Source of the DNA: an archaeon | GTDB taxonomy: Archaea; Nanobdellota; Nanobdellia; Woesearchaeales; GW2011-AR9 | Length of the DNA: 64,000 bases | Reading direction: 5' to 3' | Assembly: GCA_018670085.1 (NCBI GenBank) | Contig: JABHRS010000020.1 | Span: 1-64,000, forward strand | Shown here: piece after piece, positions 18,018-26,393 of the stretch | Numbering within the stretch: the stretch's first letter is position 1 | Layout: every line of letters begins with the position of its first letter | The notes under the pieces: model-generated | Told to the model about the DNA's origin: nothing | The model's input: only the letters and a program-made list of their open reading frames with translations | Database searches by the model: none | Made by a program: the position numbers and the translations under genes

Positions 18018-18058
18018 TGTGAGAAGAAGTTAAATAATGCTTTAATAATCACAGAATA

Positions 18059-18700
18059 ATGCTTAATGAGAAAAGATCTGAATTAATTGGGGCAATTATT
18101 GGAGATGGAGGGATTAGATTTGCCCCAAAATTCCACCAATATTATGTAGAAATGACAGGGAACAAAAAATACGAAAGAGAATACTTCCAATACCTAGCAG
18201 ATCTGTTCATGCAAGAATTTAATTTGACAAGTAATATTAGAGAAGATAAGCGAGCGTTGAGATTACGAGTATATTCAAAGGATCTTGTATTATGGTTAAG
18301 ATCATTTAATTTACCATACAATAAAGAAAAATGTAAAAATATTTTTATTCCAGAAGAGATTCTCAAGAATACAGATTTTTTAACTAGTTGTATAAGAGGG
18401 ATTACAGATACCGATGGATCACTTTTTTTTGCTAATAAAGGATATCGTAAAGATTATCCAACAGTAGAAATTTCTACTACAAGTAATGTTCTGGCTTTCC
18501 AAATAAGAGATGCACTCAAAGATATATTTGACTTTAGAGTTGGTTTTAGAAATTTCACACAAGGTTCTTTTCATAAAATTTACAGGATTTCCATAAATGG
18601 TGACAAAATGTTAGAGAAATGGATGGCCACAATCGGCTTTTCAAATAACCGTAATTTTGATAAATATAGAAAATACAAAAGTAATGAAAAGTGGGGCTGA
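18059..18700 (+). CDS. LAGLIDADG homing endonuclease
   Basis: 213 aa, a single-chain two-motif LAGLIDADG protein: LIGAIIGDGG (9-18) and CIRGITDTDG (111-120), each with its catalytic Asp. Such enzymes cut tRNA or rRNA genes and spread introns or themselves. Here the gene is not inside an intron: its stop codon (18698-18700) lies antisense inside the 3' acceptor end of tRNA-Phe, whose gene has two introns. Start ATG 18059 follows an AT-rich, ribosome-site-free region. Both motifs look intact, so it may still be active. Confidence 0.87.
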   Translation: MLNEKRSELIGAIIGDGGIRFAPKFHQYYVEMTGNKKYEREYFQYLADLFMQEFNLTSNIREDKRALRLRVYSKDLVLWLRSFNLPYNKEKCKNIFIPEEILKNTDFLTSCIRGITDTDGSLFFANKGYRKDYPTVEISTTSNVLAFQIRDALKDIFDFRVGFRNFTQGSFHKIYRISINGDKMLEKWMATIGFSNNRNFDKYRKYKSNEKWG

Positions 18701-18835
18701 AGGGATTCGAACCCTTGACATCCAGATGTCAAATGACATGCTAAAAATCAGCGACTTTTGAGCAATCTTCAGTATCGCCAAAGACACAGGTGATTCCTCT
18801 GTCTTTCTGGCGCTCTCCCGCTGAGCTACAGCCCC
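18692..18835 (-). tRNA. tRNA-Phe(GAA) with two introns
   Basis: Read on the minus strand: exon 1 18835-18807, intron 1 18806-18774 (33 nt, between positions 30 and 31), exon 2 18773-18767 (ACTGAAG with anticodon GAA), intron 2 18766-18728 (39 nt, canonical 37/38), exon 3 18727-18692. Splicing gives a perfect 72-nt cloverleaf: acceptor GGGGCTG/CAGCCCC, D stem GCTC/GAGC, anticodon stem CCAGA/TCTGG, T stem AAGGG/CCCTT, discriminator A. At intron 1 a bulge-helix-bulge can be drawn: CGCC pairs with GGCG between three-base bulges AGA and ATA, with the cuts after the second bulge base; above it AAGACA pairs with TGTCTT. Intron 2's motif is less regular. Confidence 0.92.
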
Positions 18836-18860
18836 AAGTAAGTATTGAAGAACAGATTCT

Positions 18861-18870
18861 GTTTATAAGT
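18861..18870 (-). promoter_or_regulatory. TATA box of tRNA-Phe
   Basis: ACTTATAAAC on the minus strand is centred about 31 bp before nucleotide 1 of the tRNA, the usual place for an archaeal tRNA promoter. Confidence 0.6.
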
Positions 18871-18935
18871 ATTTTGGTAGCAAGTTCATAATTGAAAAGA
18901 CAAAATTTAAATTCGATATACTATTTCTAGAAAAA

Positions 18936-19268
18936 TCATAGATTCAACCTAAATTCGAAGCCATGCCTATCAAAACCTAATTTTTCATAGAATTGATGAA
19001 CCTTAGGCCGCTCGTTTCTACTAGTACCAATAAGTTTGTAACAACCCAAATCCCTAGCTTTTTTAACAGCATGTTCAATTAATTGCTTGCCGAAACCTTT
19101 CCCTCTGTGTTCTTCAGCTACAAAAACGTCTTCTAAAAGAGCATATGGCTGATCATGTAAATCATTCGTGATTAGAAAAATGTAAGCTCTGGCAATTTCT
19201 TGATCAGAATCATCGGTGAGTGAGATTCTAATAGCAGTTGATTGTTTTTCTTGATAATTATACTTCAT
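18936..19268 (-). CDS. GNAT acetyltransferase
   Basis: 110 aa, the core of a GNAT domain only. LLEDVFVAEEHRGKGFGKQL carries the acetyl-CoA pyrophosphate loop (RGKGFG), followed by the helix and the VHQFYEKLGF segment near the C-terminus. Substrate unknown. ATG 19268 lies 27 bp behind TTTATAAC, indicating leaderless expression. Confidence 0.87.
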   Translation of the reverse strand: MKYNYQEKQSTAIRISLTDDSDQEIARAYIFLITNDLHDQPYALLEDVFVAEEHRGKGFGKQLIEHAVKKARDLGCYKLIGTSRNERPKVHQFYEKLGFDRHGFEFRLNL

Positions 19269-19306
19269 TGATGAGAGGTTATGATTAAATGTTATAAATG
19301 TTAGGT

Positions 19307-19423
19307 ATGGGAGTTGATGAGACAGAGAATATTTTAGAGAATGGCAAAGTATTAATACAGAAGGAGATTAAGTTTAATAATGGGAAATCCATTTTTACTA
19401 CAAGCCTGTTTGCGTCTACCTGA
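19307..19423 (+). CDS. possible 5' part of the next gene in another frame
   Basis: A 38-codon frame starting at ATG reads plausibly as protein (for example EIKFNNGKSIFTTSLFAS) and ends inside the following gene, in a different frame. Either it is a separate small protein overlapping its neighbour, or a single-base frameshift near 19400-19423 has split one longer gene. No family is recognised. Confidence 0.28.
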   Translation: MGVDETENILENGKVLIQKEIKFNNGKSIFTTSLFAST

Positions 19424-19703
19424 ACTACAAATGCCTGATTCTTTGGAAATTGGCAGTTCATATTCGTTTGAAAAAGAAGGGCATCGACTTTATCAAATAA
19501 ATGTACCAATGGATTTGCGCAAAAGTGATTGGACGTTCTTGGCTCGCATTGTAGTTGTTGAGTATACAATAGGACATGGGAAAACCAGAGGTTTTTTTAT
19601 TCCGGTGAAAATTTTTTCTGAGGAAGAATGTAGTGTCATTAGTCAGACATTTGTTAGTGATTCAGAAGTTTCTAAGGTTCTTGAAAATAAAGAAGAAAAA
19701 TAA
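19380..19703 (+). CDS. hypothetical protein, 107 aa
   Basis: Not recognised. The region from about residue 14 (ELQMPDSLEIGSSYSFEKEG) looks like a beta-rich small domain with an acidic/lysine tail. AAGGAG lies 13 bp before ATG, rather far. If the frame starting at 19307 belongs to the same gene, the true N-terminus comes from there and the first dozen residues here are spurious. Confidence 0.5.
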   Translation: MGNPFLLQACLRLPELQMPDSLEIGSSYSFEKEGHRLYQINVPMDLRKSDWTFLARIVVVEYTIGHGKTRGFFIPVKIFSEEECSVISQTFVSDSEVSKVLENKEEK

Positions 19704-19718
19704 AATAAAAAAAGATAC

Positions 19719-19870
19719 ATTGAGTTGTTATGGAGCGTGTCAGGCTGGGCTATTTCATTTCAGTTCGCCTACGATTTTTATTAAAAAAAATAAAAATAAA
19801 AATTGCTCCTGAAAAATGTAAGTATTTTTCTGATATTCCAGCAAGTGGACACTCGCGCCAACAACTCAAT
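19719..19870 (+). ncRNA. structured element, copy A of a three-copy family
   Basis: A 152-nt imperfect hairpin. The closing stem ATTGAGTTGTT (19719-19729) pairs perfectly with AACAACTCAAT (19860-19870). Inside follow GCG/CGC and TGTC/GACA, the core helix GCTGG/CCAGC, then TTTCAG/CTGAAA and a 9-bp ATTTTTATT/AATAAAAAT hairpin. The core words GTCAGGCTGGGCTATTTC and ATTCCAGCAAGTGGAC are shared with copies B (41552-41701) and C (22931-23074) with compensatory changes in the stems. Orientation is inferred from copy B. It lies between convergent genes, so it is not an mRNA leader here. Confidence 0.6.
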
Positions 19871-19882
19871 TAATTGAGATAA

Positions 19883-22597
19883 TTAATCACTACAGCTCTT
19901 AAACATCTGACCATTCTCATCAAAGCGCATCTCACATTTCTGACCGTCTTCCATTGTTTCAGTTGAACCAGATTGGTCCACTGTTCCCATCTGCGGCATT
20001 GATTCTGTTTGAATCATGTTAGTTACTGGTGCAGCTGTTTGGGTTTGCTCTTCTGCTTGTAGTTCTGAATCTGAAGTTTCTAAACTTGGTGAATCTGATG
20101 ATTCATTGTTATCTGCGGAATCATTACTTGCTTCCCAATCACCATTGTTCACATTCTTTTCTTCAGTTTTCGCATCAGTTGTTAGAACTTGCTCATATCG
20201 ACAGTTGTCCCTATAAATTGTTACTCCCTTACAACCAAGCCGGTACGCTTCTTCATACAATTGTTTTGTTTGGTCAATTGTAAAATCTTCAGGAGCATTC
20301 GCAGTTTTAGAGATTGAACTATCTGTCCATCTTTGAACTGCAGCTTGCACACGGATGTGATCAAGCGGACTCATCTGCATTGCTGTTATAAAAAACTCAG
20401 GTAAGTTTCCGTCTGCATCCTTGTAGTCTTCAGCTAAAGGAATGTTCACCTCGTGAAATCCTAATCTACTTTGCCTAAAAAATTTAAATGCATAGTAAGG
20501 CTCAATCCCAGTTGAAGTACCAAGCATAGTTCCCACAGTTCCAGTTGGTGCCTGAGTTGTAAGCGTTACGTTTCTTAGACCATGTTCTGCAATTTGAGCT
20601 TGCAAATCCTCTGGCAAAGTTGTAATGAATCCACTCTTGGCAATTTTCTCAGGTTCACAAAAGGTAAACATGCCTTTCTCTTTTGCCAGAGATACGCTGG
20701 ATTCATAGGATGCCACACAAATTGTTTTGTAAATTTGGTCAATTATTTCTAAAGACTCTGGAGAACCATACCTAACCCTTAGTTTGATTAGTAACTCACC
20801 TAAACCTAAAGTTCCAAGACCAATTCTACGTTCTCCTTTTTGGTTAATCTCATTCTCTTTGAAATGATAAGGAGTCAAGTCAATAATGTTATCAAGGAAT
20901 CTGCCAAGAACCTTTGCTGCCTTTGTTAAAGATTCAAAATCTACCTCAAACAAAGGACCAAGTTCATCTTCACCAGTTTGTTTTGCAAATGATGCCAAAT
21001 ATAGATGAGCCAAATTACAAACTCCCCAAGCTGGTAGGCCTTGCTCACCACAAGGGTTAGTACAGATAATTGGATTAAAATAATAAGAATTACTCATCTT
21101 ATTATAACGCTCCATGAATACCAAACCAGGCTCAGCACTAGCATGCGCAGAAGAGATTAACATATCCCACATCTCAGATGCTTTAATTGAGTTATATACT
21201 CTAACTGGATAATCTTTTGCTTTCCATTCATCAATGTCTCCAGTCCATTCCTCATTGTAAACTTTCTTCATACCAGGACCGCTGAAATCAGGAAATTCTA
21301 AATCCCAGACTTCATCGTTTGCTAGAGCTGCCATAAATTTATCAGAAACTAATACTGAAATGTTAGCATTTTCTAAAACTCCTTTCTTACGCTTTGCTGT
21401 AATGAATTCCAAAATATCTGGGTGCCAATCATGTAACATTAACATCAAAGCTCCTCTTCTGGATCCACCTTGTTCAATGAGGCCAGTTCCATAAGAAAAG
21501 ATTCCTCCCCAAGAAACTGCTCCACTACTTTTTCCATGTACACCTTCAACGTATGCATACCTTGGCCTTAAAGTTGAGAGATTAATTCCAACACCACCAC
21601 CACGAGAAAATACTTCAGTCATTTGATACAAAGTTTCTCTGACAATTCCTTCACGACTATCCTTTGGACTTGGAATCACATAACAATTGTATAAAGTTAA
21701 ATTCTTAGTATACCCATCACCAGTGTTAGCTGCAGTCATGATTCTACCAGCTGGCTGAATATGCTTTTGGCTAAGTTGGTCAATGTATTCTTGTTCCCAT
21801 TTTTCTTTTAATTCTTCAGTGCCTTCAACACTAGCTGCAGCTTTTGCAACTCGGATATGAGCATCTTTAATGGATTCCATCGGTTTATCACATTTCCAGA
21901 TCGAAGTTTTAAATTCGAAATTATTCTCTTTGTCAGCAAATACACCAGTTACCATATGCAGAACTAAGTTATCTCCATCCATTGATTTTACAACCCCTAA
22001 ATCTTTCTTAGGGTATTTTGGATCTTCTTTACTGATTGCAACTAATAAGTCTCCAACTTCGATTTCTTCACGTTTACATTTGAGAGAGTAACGATCTAGG
22101 AAAATGGATCGTCCTAACTCATCGAAAACAGTAGACTCAGTTAGAATTCTTCTAGCTTGTTCAGTGTATGGGACATTATTGTCTTCTAGAACTTGTAAAT
22201 CTGATTGTAGGGCAGGTTCTGGTGCTGCTGGTACTTCAACTACTGGCTCTGATACCACAGAAACAGATGCTTCTGCAGATTCAGTTGATTCTTCATCTAC
22301 AGATTCAACTGATGGGTTATTTGATACAAAATCTGATTCAAGATTAGATTCTGGATTGGATCTGTTAGCAAGTTCAGTTGTAGTTACAACTAAATTAACT
22401 AACTGTTCAAAATCAGAAGTTGATGGCATCTCTAAATCACGATTGTCAATTACCTGAACAATATTACTTGCAATTTCTACTGCCTCAGTTTCTGACATGC
22501 TAGCTTTACCTTGTAAAATATGTGAAAGAGAAGAAATTGTATAATCTTTATCGAACTCAACTATTGATCCATCTGCCTTTTGTACTTTTGTAATCAT
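19883..22597 (-). CDS. nrdJ: ribonucleotide reductase, class II (adenosylcobalamin-dependent)
   Basis: 904 aa. Reduces ribonucleotides to deoxyribonucleotides by a B12-generated thiyl radical. An ATP-cone (about 1-90) is followed by an acidic linker, the N-terminal reductase domain, the barrel with the first active-site Cys in TLYNCYVIPSP, the SRGGGVGINLS loop, NPCGEQGLPAWGVCN with the radical-site Cys, and PTGTVGTMLGTSTG. A segment around 175-250 (EIEVGDLLVAISKED on) is an insertion relative to short class II enzymes. The C-terminus ends with two cysteines (KCEM, KSCSD) that could be the redox shuttle. Start set by GAGGTGGTG. There is no NrdB-like small subunit nearby. It is flanked by element copies A and C in inverted orientation. 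Confidence 0.92.
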   Translation of the reverse strand: MITKVQKADGSIVEFDKDYTISSLSHILQGKASMSETEAVEIASNIVQVIDNRDLEMPSTSDFEQLVNLVVTTTELANRSNPESNLESDFVSNNPSVESVDEESTESAEASVSVVSEPVVEVPAAPEPALQSDLQVLEDNNVPYTEQARRILTESTVFDELGRSIFLDRYSLKCKREEIEVGDLLVAISKEDPKYPKKDLGVVKSMDGDNLVLHMVTGVFADKENNFEFKTSIWKCDKPMESIKDAHIRVAKAAASVEGTEELKEKWEQEYIDQLSQKHIQPAGRIMTAANTGDGYTKNLTLYNCYVIPSPKDSREGIVRETLYQMTEVFSRGGGVGINLSTLRPRYAYVEGVHGKSSGAVSWGGIFSYGTGLIEQGGSRRGALMLMLHDWHPDILEFITAKRKKGVLENANISVLVSDKFMAALANDEVWDLEFPDFSGPGMKKVYNEEWTGDIDEWKAKDYPVRVYNSIKASEMWDMLISSAHASAEPGLVFMERYNKMSNSYYFNPIICTNPCGEQGLPAWGVCNLAHLYLASFAKQTGEDELGPLFEVDFESLTKAAKVLGRFLDNIIDLTPYHFKENEINQKGERRIGLGTLGLGELLIKLRVRYGSPESLEIIDQIYKTICVASYESSVSLAKEKGMFTFCEPEKIAKSGFITTLPEDLQAQIAEHGLRNVTLTTQAPTGTVGTMLGTSTGIEPYYAFKFFRQSRLGFHEVNIPLAEDYKDADGNLPEFFITAMQMSPLDHIRVQAAVQRWTDSSISKTANAPEDFTIDQTKQLYEEAYRLGCKGVTIYRDNCRYEQVLTTDAKTEEKNVNNGDWEASNDSADNNESSDSPSLETSDSELQAEEQTQTAAPVTNMIQTESMPQMGTVDQSGSTETMEDGQKCEMRFDENGQMFKSCSD

Positions 22598-22930
22598 TTA
22601 CACCACCTCTTTTGTAAATATGCTTTTTATAAATTTAAAACTTTTTTTGATAAATTATTTTTAGATTATTGCTTTAAATAAGTTATCGTATTGCAGACTA
22701 TGGGTCTGATTATCAATGATATGAAAATCAAGATTATAGTCACAAATATACTCCTATTTTTTTTTTCTTACCCCCCGCAAGAAAAAAGAAATTCTCTGAA
22801 GTAGGTTTTTGGATACTGAATATTATATAAGGATTGTTTTAAACTCTATAATGAGAACTTGTTTGCCTGAGTTTTGATTAGAATGTTGTGACAGAAGCTG
22901 AAGAGTAGATTCATACTGAAAATTTGTCGT
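22598..22930 (-). promoter_or_regulatory. nrdJ upstream region with promoter and C-rich-loop hairpin
   Basis: Nearest to the gene is TTTATAAAAAG (about 22627-22637, minus strand), a TATA box, then the GAGGTGGTG ribosome-binding site. Farther up, TTTTTTCTT (22761-22769) pairs with AAGAAAAAA (22779-22787) around a nine-base loop of mostly C; on the minus strand the loop is G-rich. No cobalamin-riboswitch core words are seen. The remainder shows no gene. Confidence 0.45.
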
Positions 22931-23074
22931 AGTCAATGTTAACGCCTGGGTCCACTTGCCGGAATGAAAAATAAGGTCAGCGAATTTCCACAAACATTTT
23001 GTAACAGAATATTTACAAAATACCTGTGCAGTGGAATGAAATAGTCCGGCTTGACCAGTGTTAAAACATTGACT
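22931..23074 (-). ncRNA. structured element, copy C of a three-copy family
   Basis: Read on the minus strand: AGTCAATGTT pairs perfectly with AACATTGACT at the ends, then CTGG/CCAG and GTC/GAC, core helix GCCGG/CCGGC, TTCCAC/GTGGAA and a 9-bp ATTTTGTAA/TTACAAAAT hairpin. The core GTCAAGCCGGACTATTTC and ATTCCGGCAAGTGGACC matches copies A and B. ATTTAATTAATC lies about 23 bp before its 5' end and may be a TATA box. It could be a separate RNA or a long leader of nrdJ. Confidence 0.6.
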
Positions 23075-23202
23075 GAATAATTTTAAAGATTAATTAAATG
23101 CAGCAGCATTTGATAGTGCCTAAGACATGCGCTCAAATAAATTTCGCTTAGCCTTACTAATGAATAGAAATTTAATACCAAAAAGAAAAAAAAAGCACAC
23201 GA

Positions 23203-23328
23203 CTAATAGCCGCGGCATCCTTTGCAATAATACCTGTTTGCGTTCTCAACTACCATCCGAGTTCCGCAACTTTTACAGCATCGCTGTATTTTGAACTTTT
23301 TAACTTCTTGAAACACATATTGTTTCAT
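23203..23328 (-). CDS. small zinc-ribbon protein, 41 aa
   Basis: A 41-codon gene behind a strong GAGGTGG site. The protein begins MKQYVFQEVKKFK and carries CCKSCG and YCKGC, two cysteine pairs spaced about 15 residues apart, the pattern of a one-knuckle-pair zinc ribbon. A similar protein of 43 aa lies at 32781-32912. Likely nucleic-acid or ribosome associated, by analogy with many tiny archaeal zinc proteins. Confidence 0.75.
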   Translation of the reverse strand: MKQYVFQEVKKFKIQRCCKSCGTRMVVENANRYYCKGCRGY

Positions 23329-23625
23329 ATCAACCACCTCTTTATCCAAAGCAAACTCTGCGCCCAGTTGTCACCTCTAACAACCAAAACACTTCTTTGG
23401 TAAGACTTATATTTCGCCTTGTGCCAGTAACGAATCTTTTTGAAGTATATATAGTTTTCTATAAAACAGGCAGAAATGAGTCTGATTTGCGTCGATAGAC
23501 AAAGAATTAGGGTTGTTGATTTGGCATAATCTTCTTAGCGTTTCGCGAAAAGTTTTAGATTTAGTTAAAGGAAATAATTTTGAGAAAAAACAGATTAGAA
23601 AATTAGAAGATTAAATAATTAGTAA
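23329..23625 (-). promoter_or_regulatory. leader and promoter of zinc-ribbon gene; palindrome
   Basis: CTATATATAC (about 23445-23454, minus strand) is a candidate TATA box, giving a leader of roughly 95 nt for the zinc-ribbon gene. The perfect palindrome TTTCGCGAAA is at 23541-23550. The remaining part is A-rich and holds no gene that I can support. Confidence 0.35.
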
Positions 23626-24252
23626 TTAAAAAACAAATAATAACAATAAACCAATTACAACGCCACCTACCCACCAAGCTTTACTCCAAGCCAAAATCTT
23701 CTTACCATCAAAGTTACCAAATGGGATCATGTTGAATAAACCAAGCCAAGCATTAATGAAATAACCAATTCTAAAGATAGGAACAGCTTGAGCTATAAAG
23801 AAAAAAATTCCAGCTAGTACAAAATTGGTAGCAGGACCTGCCATACTGATAATCCCATTTTCTTTTCTGGTTACAGATCCTGAAATCATAACCGCACCAG
23901 GTGCTGCAAAAATCCACCCAACAACAGCAGCTAAACCAACTGCCAAATAAAGCATCCGATCAAAAGCACGGAACTCAGCTAAACACCCATAATGTTGTGC
24001 TACAAATTTGTGAGCTAATTCGTGAAGCACAAAGCCAAGGCCAGCTGTAAACATTGAGACTAAAAAAATGAAAAAGAAATTAATTGTAAAAATATTAGTG
24101 AATGATTGCCCACCTAACAAATAGGTTCCAGAGTATAACAGAGCGAAGGCAAAAGAGAGTGCAGTCCAACCTTTAGCAATATCAATTAATTCAGTTTTAC
24201 TAGTTTTAATCGGACCGATTTTAAGTGGTTTACTAACTGGGCTTTGATACAT
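23626..24252 (-). CDS. site-2 protease family (M50) membrane metallopeptidase
   Basis: 208 aa with about five or six membrane helices. HELAHKFVAQHYG (about 74-86) is the HExxH zinc motif in a membrane helix, and NMIPFGNFDGKK (about 175-186) supplies the third zinc ligand (NxxPxxxxDG). Would cleave membrane-spanning substrates. It is short, without PDZ or CBS domains, like many archaeal members. ATG 24252 lies about 30 bp after CTTATAAAC. Confidence 0.9.
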   Translation of the reverse strand: MYQSPVSKPLKIGPIKTSKTELIDIAKGWTALSFAFALLYSGTYLLGGQSFTNIFTINFFFIFLVSMFTAGLGFVLHELAHKFVAQHYGCLAEFRAFDRMLYLAVGLAAVVGWIFAAPGAVMISGSVTRKENGIISMAGPATNFVLAGIFFFIAQAVPIFRIGYFINAWLGLFNMIPFGNFDGKKILAWSKAWWVGGVVIGLLLLFVF

Positions 24253-24360
24253 TGTAAAAATAATTAGTAGTTACTTGTTTATAAGTTCTTTGGAGCAGAG
24301 TGACTTTTGCTTGCAATTAGAAATTAGGAGATGCATTTGCTAGAGAAAAAATGAATAATG

Positions 24361-25632
24361 TTACATTATTAGAACTGCTTGCATGATCTCATCAATCTCA
24401 TGGTCAATAACTGAAGCACCATGATATTTAGCATTCCAAAGAACCGATTCTAAAAGTTGTCTTTTTGCAGCGTTCAAATCTTTAGTTGGAGAAATTTCTG
24501 GAAGGAAAGAATCAATTATACCAAACTCAAAGGCAACTGCAATCAATTCAACTGAGCGAATAATACTTGGTCTTCCAACTAAAGCTTGAAATTGTTTGAG
24601 GATTTCTGGGTTGGATTTTACGCGCTTGCGCTTTCTTCCTTCAAGTAAGCGTTTCATTCCAGTTGGTTTCTCAATTAAAAGTCTGAGAGTTCTCTCATCC
24701 ATTAACATCGCAGCATTAGTCTCCATTGCAAGTGCCAAAGTTTCAAGTTCCCCTGCTTGCAAAATTTCAAGCGGACCCTCTTTTATTTGGAAAGAATTAT
24801 TGGCAAGCCTAGTTAGCCTAGTTGTTGTTTGTTTACTGATCTTTTTACTGTAAAGTTGGATTGTACCCTCCCTTAATAATTTTTGAACATGCAAAGCTTC
24901 AAATTGAAACCTACGAATAGTTTGAGGCTTTTCTACCAGTTCTGAGTATACCGCAGGAGTGATGTAAAAAGTCATTCCAGTTTTTTGTCTTAGTGGTTCT
25001 AAAATCCAAAGCAATTGAGATAGCGCCAAAGTAATAATTGGTCCTGCATCAACCAACAAAGAATCGTAAGGTGCGCCTTTTGTTGAAAATATTTTTCTGG
25101 CAAGTGCAATCCTCTTGGATGCTGGCCAACTTTCACTATGCTGCTCTACTGCAACATTAGAGCCACCATACTGCATAACATCCCAACGAGAAACCCCCAT
25201 TAAATCAGCAGCTCTTGCAATTGATAAACCGCGTTCCATAAGATTTGTTCCCTTCTTAATTTTCGCTGCATAAAACACATCTTGAATATGATTTTTTATT
25301 CTTGAATCACATTCTTTTAGCAAAGTAAAAAGTTGCTTCATAGAAGAATTATATTTAGTAAATTGTTTCAGTTTTAAATTACTCTGAAGAATCTGTAAAC
25401 CCCTGACTACTTCATCATGTTTATTAGCCTCAATACAAAGAATAGATTTATAGATTGAATAAATTAGAATTGCTAAAGTCGCAGCATCAGTATTTTTGTA
25501 AAGGGCTACATCATTGATTACATGATTACTTAAATCCTTCAAGTCCTTTGCAGTTAAAGCATCATTTCTTTGAAGAATAGTAATTATTTTACCAATATCT
25601 TTAGTTAAACTTTGACGCATAGCTTCTTTCAT
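24361..25632 (-). CDS. PIN-domain protein with long helical N-terminus
   Basis: 423 aa. The first 200 residues are helical. From about 213, SLLVDAGPIITLALSQ has the first acidic residue of a PIN nuclease; AGELETLALAMETNAAMLMDE has the later Glu and Asp in PIN order, followed by RTLRLL. Such domains cut RNA with Mg2+. The helix GLSIARAADLMGVSRWDVMQY in the middle resembles the UPF0175/helix-turn-helix piece that often accompanies PIN toxins, which suggests an antitoxin-like and a PIN part in one protein. C-terminal 120 aa unassigned. Confidence 0.7.
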   Translation of the reverse strand: MKEAMRQSLTKDIGKIITILQRNDALTAKDLKDLSNHVINDVALYKNTDAATLAILIYSIYKSILCIEANKHDEVVRGLQILQSNLKLKQFTKYNSSMKQLFTLLKECDSRIKNHIQDVFYAAKIKKGTNLMERGLSIARAADLMGVSRWDVMQYGGSNVAVEQHSESWPASKRIALARKIFSTKGAPYDSLLVDAGPIITLALSQLLWILEPLRQKTGMTFYITPAVYSELVEKPQTIRRFQFEALHVQKLLREGTIQLYSKKISKQTTTRLTRLANNSFQIKEGPLEILQAGELETLALAMETNAAMLMDERTLRLLIEKPTGMKRLLEGRKRKRVKSNPEILKQFQALVGRPSIIRSVELIAVAFEFGIIDSFLPEISPTKDLNAAKRQLLESVLWNAKYHGASVIDHEIDEIMQAVLIM

Positions 25633-25656
25633 ATGTTTATCTCTTAATTTTTTAGA

Positions 25657-26250
25657 TTATTTCTTAGTTGATTTCTTTTTCGAAGATTTCTTTTTTGAAG
25701 GTTTTTTTGTTATTTTCTTAGTTGATTTTTTCTTAGACCTTTTACTGTGAGTAATAATGTTAGTATTAGTTTTCTGTTCCTTGGTTTTTTTTACTGGCTT
25801 TGCTTTCTCTTTTTGAAGGCTAGCGTGAACGATAGATTGATTGTGGAAACCAAAAAGAGCAATTAGTAAGGAGATAAACAAAATTGTGACAATAAACTGT
25901 GGACCCAAAAGTACTAAAAACAATAAACCAATAACGATTGTAGCAATTGTTCCAATAAACACAGTTGAAAATTTCTTATTAATCCCATAATGTTGCCCAG
26001 TTGTATAAACAGAAAGATAGATTGTAAAGATTGTGAAGGTGGTTGCTAAAATTGATGCTGCAAGATCATGCGATGCAAATTCATTTAAAGCAAAAATAAC
26101 CGATATAATCCCAGCGAATTTTCTTCCGATTGTGAAAAACAAAACAAATGCCAAAGACCCAAAAAGAATACTGAAAAATAATTGGAGAGCAATAATCTTA
26201 GTCAAATGTTTCTGTACAACATGAAATTTGATTTGATCATTGCTTGCCAT
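25657..26250 (-). CDS. membrane protein with lysine-rich histone-H1-like tail
   Basis: 197 aa. About four membrane helices (20-45, 62-80, 98-115, 118-135) are followed by a 60-residue tail almost entirely K, S and T (repeats of SKKKSTKK kind). The tail resembles eukaryotic H1 tails and would bind nucleic acid, so the protein could tether DNA or RNA to the membrane. A TTAAATAC box lies about 26 bp before ATG. Confidence 0.65.
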   Translation of the reverse strand: MASNDQIKFHVVQKHLTKIIALQLFFSILFGSLAFVLFFTIGRKFAGIISVIFALNEFASHDLAASILATTFTIFTIYLSVYTTGQHYGINKKFSTVFIGTIATIVIGLLFLVLLGPQFIVTILFISLLIALFGFHNQSIVHASLQKEKAKPVKKTKEQKTNTNIITHSKRSKKKSTKKITKKPSKKKSSKKKSTKK

Positions 26251-26393
26251 CCTTAGTTTAAGAATTAAAAGAAGTATTTAATGCTTTTGAAGAAATGAAG
26301 CTGCGAAGAATTGATTGGGAGAAAAAAAGATCTAAAAAATAAAATCTGAAGAAGATAAATAAAAAAATAAAAATAAATAAAAAAAAAGACAAA

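Noticed and set aside
19883-22597. Intein in NrdJ
   Set aside because: The extra segment around residues 175-250 lacks intein splice-junction motifs (N-terminal Cys block, C-terminal HN).
22598-22930. Cobalamin riboswitch upstream of nrdJ (a B12-dependent enzyme)
   Set aside because: No B12-box words (GCCACTG near GGTGAA/CCCGCC) are visible on the minus strand.
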